Shown here: one piece after another, positions 26,410-34,639 of the stretch
Layout: each line of letters begins with the position of its first letter
Position numbering within the stretch: the stretch's first letter is position 1
Assembly (NCBI GenBank): GCA_016204585.1
Contig: JACQKH010000004.1
Coordinates: 1-34,732, forward strand
Origin: Candidatus Kerfeldbacteria bacterium
GTDB lineage: Bacteria; Patescibacteriota; Patescibacteriia; SBBC01
DNA length: 34,732 nt
Direction: 5' to 3'
The notes under the pieces: generated by a model
Database searches by the model: none
What the model was told of the DNA's origin: nothing
What the model saw: only the letters and a program-made list of their open reading frames with translations
Translations under genes and position numbers: made by a program

Positions 26410-26865
26410 ATGAAAACGACGGTGGCGCAGAACGGGGTAACGGCGGTGGAGCTGATGGTTGTGATCAGCATCATCGGGTTCTTAGCCGTGATTGCGGTTC
26501 CGTCGTATGCCACGATGCGGCAGAATCTGGAATTGAACAACAGGGCCCAGCAAATTGTCGGCGACTTGCGACTTGTACAGAACCGTGCGATTTCGTCGCA
26601 GAACGATTCGAGTCACGGCGTGCGATTCGAGCAAAACAGATACTTCCTGTATGAAGTCGATCAGGGAGGAGCAACAACCGATAAAGAAACTCGGATGCTG
26701 GAGGGCGGAATCACGATCATTTTGCCAGTCGGCATCCCGAGCGAATCAGTTTTGTTCACGCGCCTTTTTGGAACAACCAGCGCGAGCGCGCAGGTTGACG
26801 TTGGATTTTCAGCCTCGAACAAGAAGACTATTACCGTTGACCCGATCGGGAAAATTTCACAGTAA
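26410..26865 (+). CDS. Prepilin-type protein (GspH/FimT-like)
   Basis: GVTAVELMVVISIIGFLAVIAVPSYATMRQNLE. Confidence 0.8.
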   Translation: MKTTVAQNGVTAVELMVVISIIGFLAVIAVPSYATMRQNLELNNRAQQIVGDLRLVQNRAISSQNDSSHGVRFEQNRYFLYEVDQGGATTDKETRMLEGGITIILPVGIPSESVLFTRLFGTTSASAQVDVGFSASNKKTITVDPIGKISQ

Positions 26866-27437
26866 TGAAATTACAACTCCTGTCGAGAAAGAGGAGTGAA
26901 CGAGGCGTTAGCGTCGTGGAAGTGCTTATTGCCTTAAGCATCGCGGGAATTGTGTTTGCCAGCATCGGTAACCTCGTACTCGCGGTGCAGCGCATCGATC
27001 ATTCGAGCGGGCTTCGGGAACAGGCACTCGCCTATGCTAAGCAGTCGCTCGAGGTCGTGAATGACATTAAGGATACGGCGTTCACCTGCCGCTGCAGCAC
27101 TGGCGATTGCACCACCACCCCGGGACACTGCCAGAAAACTAGCGGTGATACCCAGACCTGTCCGCTGCTGTCCGGTTACACGAGCTGCTGGACGCAGTTT
27201 ACGAATGGGGTCGGTTCAAATTCGCCGCTGCATGTTCAGAACAGCGGCGGTTCCTGGAAATTGGTAGCCGGACAGGATACGTCGGATCCGACCTTTACCA
27301 GAGAGCTTTCAATTACGAACCAAGGAGGGGATTCGAACGTCAAGCAGGTTTTGGGAACGGTAAGCTGGAACGAGCGCGGTGTGGCGAAGAGCGTAGCATT
27401 GACTTTAATTCTGACTGGCTGGAAAAACCTTCCATGA
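26865..27437 (+). CDS. Prepilin-type minor pilin
   Basis: ERGVSVVEVLIALSIAGIVFASIGNLVLAVQ. Confidence 0.75.
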   Translation: MKLQLLSRKRSERGVSVVEVLIALSIAGIVFASIGNLVLAVQRIDHSSGLREQALAYAKQSLEVVNDIKDTAFTCRCSTGDCTTTPGHCQKTSGDTQTCPLLSGYTSCWTQFTNGVGSNSPLHVQNSGGSWKLVAGQDTSDPTFTRELSITNQGGDSNVKQVLGTVSWNERGVAKSVALTLILTGWKNLP

Positions 27438-27913
27438 AGAAGTTTCATTCTGATATCCGTGGATTTACTTTAATGGAGTTGCTCGTGTACATGAGCATTG
27501 TGACTATTGCCACCTTGATTTTTATGAGTTTTGCCGTTGACGTCACGACCAGCGCTGGCAAGTCGAGAAGGTTGAGGGAACTTCAAGACAATGCGCGACT
27601 CCTGATTTCTCGAGTAACGCAAGACATTCGCACCGCTGATGACGTGGCGGTGGCTGGCAGCGAGCTGCGGGTTACGAAATCCGGCGTGACCACCAGATAC
27701 TTTTTGGACAGCGGCGCGGTAAAATACGACGACGGAGTTGGCTCTCCGCTTGCTTCGCTCTCGACGGATTCGGTGAACATCAGCCAGTGGGATTGGCAGA
27801 AGACCGCCACCTCCGTTTCGGTCGCCTTGACTGTGCAGGAAAAGACCTCTGCCAGCTCGCCGCAGCAGGTCGAGCTGTCTTCAACCATTGTGCCGAGAAA
27901 GTTGTTGTTCTAA
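27434..27913 (+). CDS. Prepilin-type minor pilin (PulJ/PilW-like)
   Basis: IRGFTLMELLVYMSIVTIATLIFMSFAVDV. Confidence 0.75.
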   Translation: MKKFHSDIRGFTLMELLVYMSIVTIATLIFMSFAVDVTTSAGKSRRLRELQDNARLLISRVTQDIRTADDVAVAGSELRVTKSGVTTRYFLDSGAVKYDDGVGSPLASLSTDSVNISQWDWQKTATSVSVALTVQEKTSASSPQQVELSSTIVPRKLLF

Positions 27914-27916
27914 CGC

Positions 27917-29392
27917 ATGAAATTTTTTTCACCCAGCCCCACGGAAGCCACGGGTGTTAACCCGTGGAGGAAGTGGAGAAGTAATCCCGAAGGGCAACCA
28001 CCCCGAGGCCACGGCTGTAAACCCAGCACCATGATTTTGGTGCTGGGTAAAGCCGTGGAGCTGGGTTCACCATCAAACCAAGACGGAGCAATCGCCATCA
28101 TGACGGTCATGTGGGTGTCGGTGTTCTCGTTGGCAATTCTCGGTACTGTGAGTACCCTGGCAGTCGGCGAGTTGCAAATGGGCGGCGCCGAAGTCGCCTC
28201 GGAAAGGACGTATTACGCGGCGGAGGCGGGACTGAATCAGACGCTGTATGATTTGATCCGCAATCCCGTTCCCGGATCGTCGTCGCTGACCGTTGACGGC
28301 GTGAACGTCAACGTGGACGCGCAGCCGGACGCCGTCAATCCCTTTCGGCTGATTATCATCTCGAAAGCTACCGAACCAGGGACAAATTCGATCCGCACGC
28401 TTGAGCTGGCGGTGGTCACCTCGTCGTTCGGCGGAATCCACAGCGCTGTCCAGACCGGTGGCGGAGGACTGGATATGGACCCGGAAGCAGAGGTTCGAGG
28501 AAATGTTTACGCAAATGGGACGATTACCGGTAAGGTACAAGGTTCGAAGAAGTCGAAGATTTTGGGGGATGTGTACTCGTCGGGACCCATTGGGCAAGTG
28601 AACAACATCGATGTATCCGAAGATCCGCAGCTCCATGGTAAAGACGTTCATGCGCACGACATTGTGAAGACGAACATGCAAGATGGAAGCGCGTACTACA
28701 CAAACATTGACGGAGCATCACGAGTTGGTGGACAGCCGTGCAGTTCGAACCCGCTGTGCTTTCCAGGATTTCCAGACCCGGTAGTCACTCCGTACGAAAT
28801 TCCCTACGATTACTACAAGCCCGTTGCCGGAGGAACACTATACGATCAAGCGGCTGCAGGTGTTTCCACGCCCGGGGATTTCATCGTTGACAATTCCACC
28901 GGCGACCGTTCTCTGGGTCCAACCATTGTGCAGGGCGATCTCGAGGTGAAGAAGGGGAAGATCTTGACATTGACGGGAACCGTCTGGGTCCAAGGGAAGA
29001 TCGAGATCGAGGATCCAAACTCGACGATCAACGTCGTCGCAACGTATAACGAGAATTCTGAGGCGCTGGTTGCCGAAGGCGCGATCAAGATGAAGAACAA
29101 CGCGAACATTGCCGGTTCCGGTCATCCCCTCAGTTTTCTCCTTGTCATCTCGCTCTCGAATGCGAGCCCAGCAATGGAAGTCCGGAACAATACGAGTTCT
29201 GCAATATTCTTCGCCCCGAATGGGAAACTTGAGCTTATCAATGGCAATGACCTCAACAACGCAACGGGCGACATGGTGCACCTCAATAATAACGTCGTCG
29301 TCACGTACGATCAGAAGTTGGCGTTCCTTACCATTCCCGGCGGCGGCTCGAAGGTCGTGACGCCCGAGAAAACAAGCTGGAAGGAGAAATAG
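27917..29392 (+). CDS. PilX-like minor pilin / pilus-associated protein with repeat-derived N-terminus
   Basis: DGAIAIMTVMWVSVFSLAILGTVSTLAVGELQMGGAEVASERTYYAAEAGLNQTLYDL; first ~50 codons largely encoded by a palindromic repeat. Confidence 0.7.
   Translation: MKFFSPSPTEATGVNPWRKWRSNPEGQPPRGHGCKPSTMILVLGKAVELGSPSNQDGAIAIMTVMWVSVFSLAILGTVSTLAVGELQMGGAEVASERTYYAAEAGLNQTLYDLIRNPVPGSSSLTVDGVNVNVDAQPDAVNPFRLIIISKATEPGTNSIRTLELAVVTSSFGGIHSAVQTGGGGLDMDPEAEVRGNVYANGTITGKVQGSKKSKILGDVYSSGPIGQVNNIDVSEDPQLHGKDVHAHDIVKTNMQDGSAYYTNIDGASRVGGQPCSSNPLCFPGFPDPVVTPYEIPYDYYKPVAGGTLYDQAAAGVSTPGDFIVDNSTGDRSLGPTIVQGDLEVKKGKILTLTGTVWVQGKIEIEDPNSTINVVATYNENSEALVAEGAIKMKNNANIAGSGHPLSFLLVISLSNASPAMEVRNNTSSAIFFAPNGKLELINGNDLNNATGDMVHLNNNVVVTYDQKLAFLTIPGGGSKVVTPEKTSWKEK
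27932..28065. repeat. Compound palindromic element inside CDS
   Basis: CCCAGCCCCACGG/CCGTGGAGCTGGG outer arms; CCACGGG-tgttaa-CCCGTGG; ACCCAGCACCA-tgattt-TGGTGCTGGGT (28021-28048). Confidence 0.85.
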
Positions 29393-29478
29393 CGTTAACT
29401 GCAACTTCCGGCAGGCCGGTCAATTAGGGTATACTGGCTGATATCCATAACCGTTTAGCATTCGAAGGAGGTGATTGT

Positions 29479-29886
29479 ATGCCATCAGTAACTTTGAATT
29501 ATTGGGCAATCCTCGTCGCGACCGTGGCGGCGATGATCATCGGATACGTCTGGTACGCGATGCCGGTGTTCGGCCGCGCGTGGATGCGGCTGATCGGGAA
29601 ACAGGAGGCGGATTTGAAGACGGGCCGAGGCCCAGCCATGGGCGTAATGGTCGTTATGGCGTTCGTGAAGTCGTATATCCTGGTGCACTTCGTGAGTTAC
29701 GCGAATGCCACGACCGTCACCGGCGGAATCGTGACCGGCTTGTGGTTGTGGCTGGGGTTCGTGTTTACCACCATCGCCGCGACTAACGTTTTTGCGCAGC
29801 GGGGCTGGAAGCTTACCTTCCTCGATTCCGGATACCACCTGGTGTCGCTGGCGGTGATGGGAGCAATTCTCGCGTCATGGACCTAA
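29479..29886 (+). CDS. DUF1761-like membrane protein
   Basis: LNYWAILVATVAAMIIGYVWYAMPVFGRAWMRLIG; SD GAAGGAGGTGATT. Confidence 0.75.
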   Translation: MPSVTLNYWAILVATVAAMIIGYVWYAMPVFGRAWMRLIGKQEADLKTGRGPAMGVMVVMAFVKSYILVHFVSYANATTVTGGIVTGLWLWLGFVFTTIAATNVFAQRGWKLTFLDSGYHLVSLAVMGAILASWT

Positions 29887-29930
29887 ATCGTTTAACCAAG
29901 GGCCGCATAATTTGAAAGGAGGTGATTCAA

Positions 29931-30125
29931 ATGGACGATATGAAGGAGATGATGGACCACCTAAAGTCCCACATGACCTACCCGGCGAGCAAGCAGGACA
30001 TCTGGAATGCCTGTAATCAAATGTCCCACGTTCCCGAGGAACACAAGAAGATGTTCATGGACAAGGTGCCGGAAGGAACGTACCACAATGCCGACGAGGT
30101 AGCGAAGGCCGCCGGTATGATGTAA
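29931..30125 (+). CDS. DUF2795-like small protein
   Basis: MDDMKEMMDHLKSHMTYPASKQDIWNACNQMSHVPEEHKKMFMDKVPEGTYHNADEVAKAAG; SD GAAAGGAGGTGATT. Confidence 0.6.
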   Translation: MDDMKEMMDHLKSHMTYPASKQDIWNACNQMSHVPEEHKKMFMDKVPEGTYHNADEVAKAAGMM

Positions 30126-30145
30126 GTGAAAACTTACGCTTACAA

Positions 30146-30175
30146 AAGCACCCTGTCAGTAACAGGGTGTTTTTG
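30146..30175 (+). terminator. Intrinsic terminator
   Basis: CACCCTGT-cagta-ACAGGGTG-TTTTT. Confidence 0.8.
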
Positions 30176-30180
30176 CTTTC

Positions 30181-30210
30181 TTGACAGTCTTAAACCAAAC
30201 TGGTTAGGGT
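30181..30210 (+). promoter_or_regulatory. sigma70-like promoter TTGACA-N18-TAGGGT
   Basis: TTGACA 30181-30186; TAGGGT 30205-30210; upstream of a tRNA-like sequence. Confidence 0.45.
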
Positions 30211-30239
30211 AGCGTGGCGCCCTTTGTCTAATTGTTGGT

Positions 30240-30272
30240 GCCCGTATAGCTTAGCCTGGTAGAGCACCTGCC
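30240..30272 (+). pseudogene. tRNA 5'-half-like remnant
   Basis: GCCCGTATAGCTTAGCCTGGTAGAGCACCTGCC resembles acceptor + D-arm + 5' anticodon stem; no matching TACGGGC-CCA 3' end seen nearby. Confidence 0.45.
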
Positions 30273-30377
30273 CCAGCACAGCAGAGGTTCCTACCCTCCT
30301 TCATGGCACTGGCAAGGCTTCCAAGACAAAGGGGCGGGCCTTGCTTATCCACTGGTCGCGGCACCCAGTTTTTTGCT

Positions 30378-30638
30378 ATGCTGAAAATGTCTATGGAACA
30401 TCGTCGCGACATTCACGGTCACATCGTCTACGGCCAGGATGACGTACGGGACGGATTGAACCGTCTCGACTACGATCTGCAGAAAGACGAGGCCGAGGTG
30501 TTTTTCAAGCAAGCCAAGCTCAAGGGCGCGGCCGAATTCGAAGATGATCACGAGCGGCAATTCACCTTAGTATACGATCGGGGAAAGGGCTCTTATCGAG
30601 TTGAGCGGCGGCAATCGAGCGGCGGGGGGTGGATCTGA
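30378..30638 (+). CDS. Small hypothetical protein
   Basis: MLKMSMEHRRDIHGHIVYGQDDVRDGLNRLDYDLQKDEAEVFFKQAKLKG; TGCTATGCT just upstream. Confidence 0.5.
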   Translation: MLKMSMEHRRDIHGHIVYGQDDVRDGLNRLDYDLQKDEAEVFFKQAKLKGAAEFEDDHERQFTLVYDRGKGSYRVERRQSSGGGWI

Positions 30639-30650
30639 AGTAGAATGTAG

Positions 30651-30685
30651 AATTATGAATTACGAATTATGAATTACGAATTACG
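30651..30685 (+). repeat. AATTATGAATTACGAATT degenerate repeat (third copy)
   Basis: aattatgaattacgaattatgaattacgaattacg. Confidence 0.85.
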
Positions 30686-31106
30686 GAGAAAGCGAGGCGT
30701 GAAGTGGGGCGTGTGGGTGTTTCCTATTTTTTCACTTCTACTTCTTGGCATCTCTTGCAAATCAAAATACGGCTCAGTCAGCGTGAACGTCAATGCGGCG
30801 GCCGGCGCCGTGATCAATGCGGCCAAGTCCGTGAACACGAATTCCGTGAAACAGGTTGTCACGAGAGAAGCAGCGGTGATTGAAGCCAAAGCGATCTACG
30901 TAAAGCTTGAATCTCAAGGCACCGATTTTTCCCAAGGGCCCTGCATTTCCAACAACCTGCTTCCCGATTGGGTGGCGGACGTGGCGCACAACCCGCGACA
31001 GCCGGTGGACGATCAACCGGCCAATCAGTGCAGCGCATACCGCGAAGGCCAAGCGCGTCATTTTGTGGAACTTGACCCGGACGGTCAGCTCATCCGCGCC
31101 CAATAA
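30669..31106 (+). CDS. Lipoprotein/secreted protein with NVN-type linker
   Basis: Signal/lipobox-like VFPIFSLLLLGISCKSK; SVNVNAAAGAVINAAKSVNTNS. Confidence 0.6.
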   Translation: MNYELRRKRGVKWGVWVFPIFSLLLLGISCKSKYGSVSVNVNAAAGAVINAAKSVNTNSVKQVVTREAAVIEAKAIYVKLESQGTDFSQGPCISNNLLPDWVADVAHNPRQPVDDQPANQCSAYREGQARHFVELDPDGQLIRAQ

Positions 31107-31182
31107 AGCGTGGCCGCTAATGGTACGGTGAAGGCGGCAATGAATTTGATTGCCGACGATGTAATGACAAGTATCTGAAATA

Positions 31183-31437
31183 ATGGAACCAGTCCGCAAG
31201 CAGACCAAGAGTACGTTGGCCATCAACGTCCACCAGGTGCGCGGCGACATCCTGGCCATTCGTTACCTGCAAAACGCCGACTTCCACTATGTCGAAGGAT
31301 TGTTTTTTCGCGCCAAGCATACCGGCCAGGTGCAGTTCAGCCACCACGGCGTTCCCTATAATCTCATCAAGAATCGCGATCTAACCTACACCGTTGAGCC
31401 GTCCCCTGAGCACGCCCTAGACATGGAAAGCATTTAA
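31183..31437 (+). CDS. Hypothetical protein
   Basis: MEPVRKQTKSTLAINVHQVRGDILAIRYLQNADFHYVEGLFFRAKHTGQVQFSHHGVPYNLIKNRDLTYTV. Confidence 0.5.
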   Translation: MEPVRKQTKSTLAINVHQVRGDILAIRYLQNADFHYVEGLFFRAKHTGQVQFSHHGVPYNLIKNRDLTYTVEPSPEHALDMESI

Positions 31438-31514
31438 TATATGCCGCAGACTGCAATTTCCCCGTTTCGTTCGTACGGGACTGGAGTATTGAGTCGGTAA
31501 GCGCTGTACGGAAT

Positions 31515-32840
31515 ATGCGTCAGGCGATTCGCCGGTTTGTGCCAAAACGGTGGTTCGGCGTGTACCACGGTTTGGTTTCAGAGCTTGCCAGTTTCGTATA
31601 CCGGCACCCAGGGCGCGATCTGATTGTCATTGGCGTCACCGGTACTTCGGGAAAAACGACGGTCAGTCTTTTGTTACAGGCGATTCTTGAACGCGCCGGG
31701 ATACCATCGGCCGCGGCCACCACCGCCCAGTTCGTAATCCGCGACCGCACTTGGGTAAATGACACAAAAATGACCATGCTTGGCCGTTTCCAGCTGCAGC
31801 ACTTTTTGAGTCGGGCCCGCGCGGCCAGATGCAAATATGCGGTGGTGGAAACGACCAGCGAGGGTCTGGCGCAGAACCGCCACCGCGGCATTGACTACGA
31901 CCTGGCCGTGCTCACCAACCTGACGCCCGAACATATCGAATCTCACGGTTCGTTCGAGGCCTACCGGAAAGCGAAGGAGAAATTGTTTCATGGCCTGACG
32001 TTGTCGGCGCGGAAATCGAACGTGCCGAAAACAATCATCGTAAATGCTGACGACCCGAACGCATCCGCATTCTTGCGGCACGCCGCTGACCGTTACCTGA
32101 CGTTTTCCCTGAAGCGGAAACGCCAGGAGAACGCCGAGCCGGTGCTAGCCAGCCACATCGAACTTGGTCGAACCGGTTCATCATTTGTTCTCGAGTATGG
32201 AGACGGTGCGCAAAAAGTCATTACTCATCTTCTCGGTCGAATAAACGTGGAGAATTCGTTGGCCGCGGCGGCCGTGGCTTGCGCCATCGGCCTGCCTTTA
32301 ACCGACATTGCTGAGGGGCTGGCCGCGGTTCAGGGTTTGCCCGGACGGTTAGAGTTTTTGGAAGACGGCGGAGTAACGGTCATCGTGGACTACGCCTTTC
32401 ACCAAAAGGCGATGGATGAATTGTACGCCGTGGTTGAACAATTGCCGCACCGCCAAATTATTCACGTTCTCGGCGCCACCGGCGGCGGACGCGATAAAGC
32501 GAAGCGACCGGTCTTGGGGCGGATCGCCGGCGAGCGCGCCGACGTCGTGATTGTGACCAACGAAGATCCTTACGACGAGGATCCGTTCCAGATCATGGAC
32601 GATGTTTTACAGGGCGTCTTGCAAATTGGCGGCAAGAAGTTGGACGACAATGTTTTTCGTATCTACGATCGGCGCAGCGCCATAACAAAGGCCGTTGAAC
32701 TTGCCAGGTCCGGCGACATCGTTCTGGTGACGGGCAAGGGCAGCGAGCAGGCGATCGTGGTGGCTGGCGGCAAGAAAGTAGCGTGGGACGATCGGGAGGT
32801 GATTAAAGCGGTTTTAGCCCAGCGGTTCGGCGCTGCGTAG
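31515..32840 (+). CDS. Mur ligase family (MurE-like)
   Basis: VIGVTGTSGKTTVSLLLQAIL P-loop; YDLAVLTNLTPEHIESHGSFEAYRKAKEKLF; GRLEFLEDGGVTVIVDYAFHQKAMDE. Confidence 0.85.
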   Translation: MRQAIRRFVPKRWFGVYHGLVSELASFVYRHPGRDLIVIGVTGTSGKTTVSLLLQAILERAGIPSAAATTAQFVIRDRTWVNDTKMTMLGRFQLQHFLSRARAARCKYAVVETTSEGLAQNRHRGIDYDLAVLTNLTPEHIESHGSFEAYRKAKEKLFHGLTLSARKSNVPKTIIVNADDPNASAFLRHAADRYLTFSLKRKRQENAEPVLASHIELGRTGSSFVLEYGDGAQKVITHLLGRINVENSLAAAAVACAIGLPLTDIAEGLAAVQGLPGRLEFLEDGGVTVIVDYAFHQKAMDELYAVVEQLPHRQIIHVLGATGGGRDKAKRPVLGRIAGERADVVIVTNEDPYDEDPFQIMDDVLQGVLQIGGKKLDDNVFRIYDRRSAITKAVELARSGDIVLVTGKGSEQAIVVAGGKKVAWDDREVIKAVLAQRFGAA

Positions 32841-32950
32841 CTTGCGGAAAGCAAGGACAACCGTATCAGCGTTTAGTTGGGTTTGTCTTTTTGATTTTTT
32901 TCCACATCCACCATATTATTCAGAATAGATTTCGTTAAAATAGGGGTAAT

Positions 32951-32979
32951 TTGACATTCGGTTTTTCTTCGGGTAAGAT
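32951..32979 (+). promoter_or_regulatory. sigma70-like promoter TTGACA-N17-TAAGAT
   Basis: TTGACA 32951-32956; TAAGAT 32974-32979; ATG 6 nt downstream. Confidence 0.6.
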
Positions 32980-32985
32980 ATCAAC

Positions 32986-33861
32986 ATGGCCGTCATAACA
33001 AATATTCTCAAGGGGGACTGTCTCGACAGGCTTACGGAGGTAAAAGACAATTCCGTAGATTTGATTATTACCTCGCCTCCATATGCTGACAGTCGCGTCA
33101 AAACTTATGGTGGGATTAATCCAGAGAAATACGTTGAGTGGTTTCTACCTAGAAGCCAACAGTTTTTACGAGTTCTTAAACCTTCGGGAACATTCATCTT
33201 AAACATAAAAGAAAAAGTAGTTAACGGTGAACGAAGCACGTATGTTTTGGAACTTATACTTGCCTTAAGAAAGCAGGGGTGGCTATGGACGGAAGAATTT
33301 ATTTGGCATAAAAAAAATTCATATCCAGGCAAATGGCCGAACAGATTTAGAGATTCCTGGGAACGTCTACTCCAGTTTAACAAAACAAAAAGTTTTTTCA
33401 TGAACCAAGAAGCCGTGATGGTCCCAATGGGTGATTGGGCACAGACGAGATTGAAAAATCTAAGCCTGATTGACTTAGGGAGAGATGAATCAAAAGTGAA
33501 AAGTGGATTTGGAAAAAAAGTCGCTAATTGGTTATCACGTTCAAAGGCATACCCAACCAATGTGCTGCATATGGCGACGGAAACAAATAATAAAAATCAC
33601 AGTGCGGTCTTTCCTGAAGCGCTGCCGGAATGGTTTATTAAACTCTTCACCAAGACAGGCGGCTGGGTTCTTGATCCATTCCTAGGTTCTGGAACCACAA
33701 CGCGTGTAGCGAGCCGAATGGGCAGAAATTCAATCGGCATTGAAATTCTCGAAGAATACTATCGGGCGGCTCTTCGCGATGTTAATAGGCTAGACGACAA
33801 ATTGGTTGATAATCAGGTTTATGAACAAATCACTCAGGTCAGACATATTTACGTACGTTGA
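32986..33861 (+). CDS. Site-specific DNA methyltransferase (beta-type, N4/N6)
   Basis: DLIITSPPYADSR catalytic motif; later WVLDPFLGSGTTTRVASRMGRNSIGIEI SAM motif. Confidence 0.9.
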   Translation: MAVITNILKGDCLDRLTEVKDNSVDLIITSPPYADSRVKTYGGINPEKYVEWFLPRSQQFLRVLKPSGTFILNIKEKVVNGERSTYVLELILALRKQGWLWTEEFIWHKKNSYPGKWPNRFRDSWERLLQFNKTKSFFMNQEAVMVPMGDWAQTRLKNLSLIDLGRDESKVKSGFGKKVANWLSRSKAYPTNVLHMATETNNKNHSAVFPEALPEWFIKLFTKTGGWVLDPFLGSGTTTRVASRMGRNSIGIEILEEYYRAALRDVNRLDDKLVDNQVYEQITQVRHIYVR

Positions 33862-34549
33862 AAGCAACATCGGGAGCTTTCACGCTAGCAGATTAAACAG
33901 CCTTGCGAACTTAGCTCTTAAAGATATTCTTTTACGGAAAAATCCGTATTTATTTAAGGCCAAGAATATTTTAACAGCTCAAGATTTAGTAAAAACAATT
34001 CTTGATGCCCACCTATCTTCTCAAGAGGAAACCCTTTTCGGAAGTTTTCTTGAGGAACTCGCCATTTTTATCAACGGCAAGGTTTATGGTGGTCAAAAGT
34101 CTTCAGCCGAAGGCATAGACTTGGAATTTGTTAAGGGCGAAACGAGATTTATTGTTAACATTAAATCTGGACCGAACTGGGGTAATAGTAGTCAAATTAA
34201 GAAAATGGTTGACAATTTTAAACAAGCAAAAAGGATTTTACAAACCAATACAAGAGGAATGAAAATCGTAGCAATCAACGGATGTTGTTATGGAAAGATG
34301 GGTAATCCCGACCAAGGTGACTATCTTAAATATTGCGGTCAACAATTCTGGGAATTCATTTCCGGAGATGCAAATTTGTATGTAGATATCATTGAACCGC
34401 TAGGGCGCCACGCTAAAGAGAAGAATGAAGAATTTACGGTCTCGTACTCTAAAATTATTAATAAGTTCACCCTTGAATTTGGGAAAGATTACTGTGTCGA
34501 TGGGGTTATCGATTGGCAAAAACTACTTAAGTTCAACTCCGGAAAATAG
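33821..34549 (+). CDS. Type II restriction endonuclease (possibly PmeII-like)
   Basis: Overlaps MTase; GIDLEFVKGETRFIVNIKSGPNWGNSSQIKKM resembles a PD-(D/E)xK core. Family name recalled, not searched. Confidence 0.65.
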   Translation: MNKSLRSDIFTYVESNIGSFHASRLNSLANLALKDILLRKNPYLFKAKNILTAQDLVKTILDAHLSSQEETLFGSFLEELAIFINGKVYGGQKSSAEGIDLEFVKGETRFIVNIKSGPNWGNSSQIKKMVDNFKQAKRILQTNTRGMKIVAINGCCYGKMGNPDQGDYLKYCGQQFWEFISGDANLYVDIIEPLGRHAKEKNEEFTVSYSKIINKFTLEFGKDYCVDGVIDWQKLLKFNSGK

Positions 34550-34639
34550 TGAATTTCTTCATAAAGCCTACAGTGTTCAAATCTAGGGACCTGTAACTTT
34601 CTTTATGACCACACCCCGAAACTCCTTACTCCAGTAATC

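Noticed and set aside
30240-30390. Group I intron interrupting a tRNA
   Set aside because: Too little space before the next ORF and no matching 3' exon found downstream.
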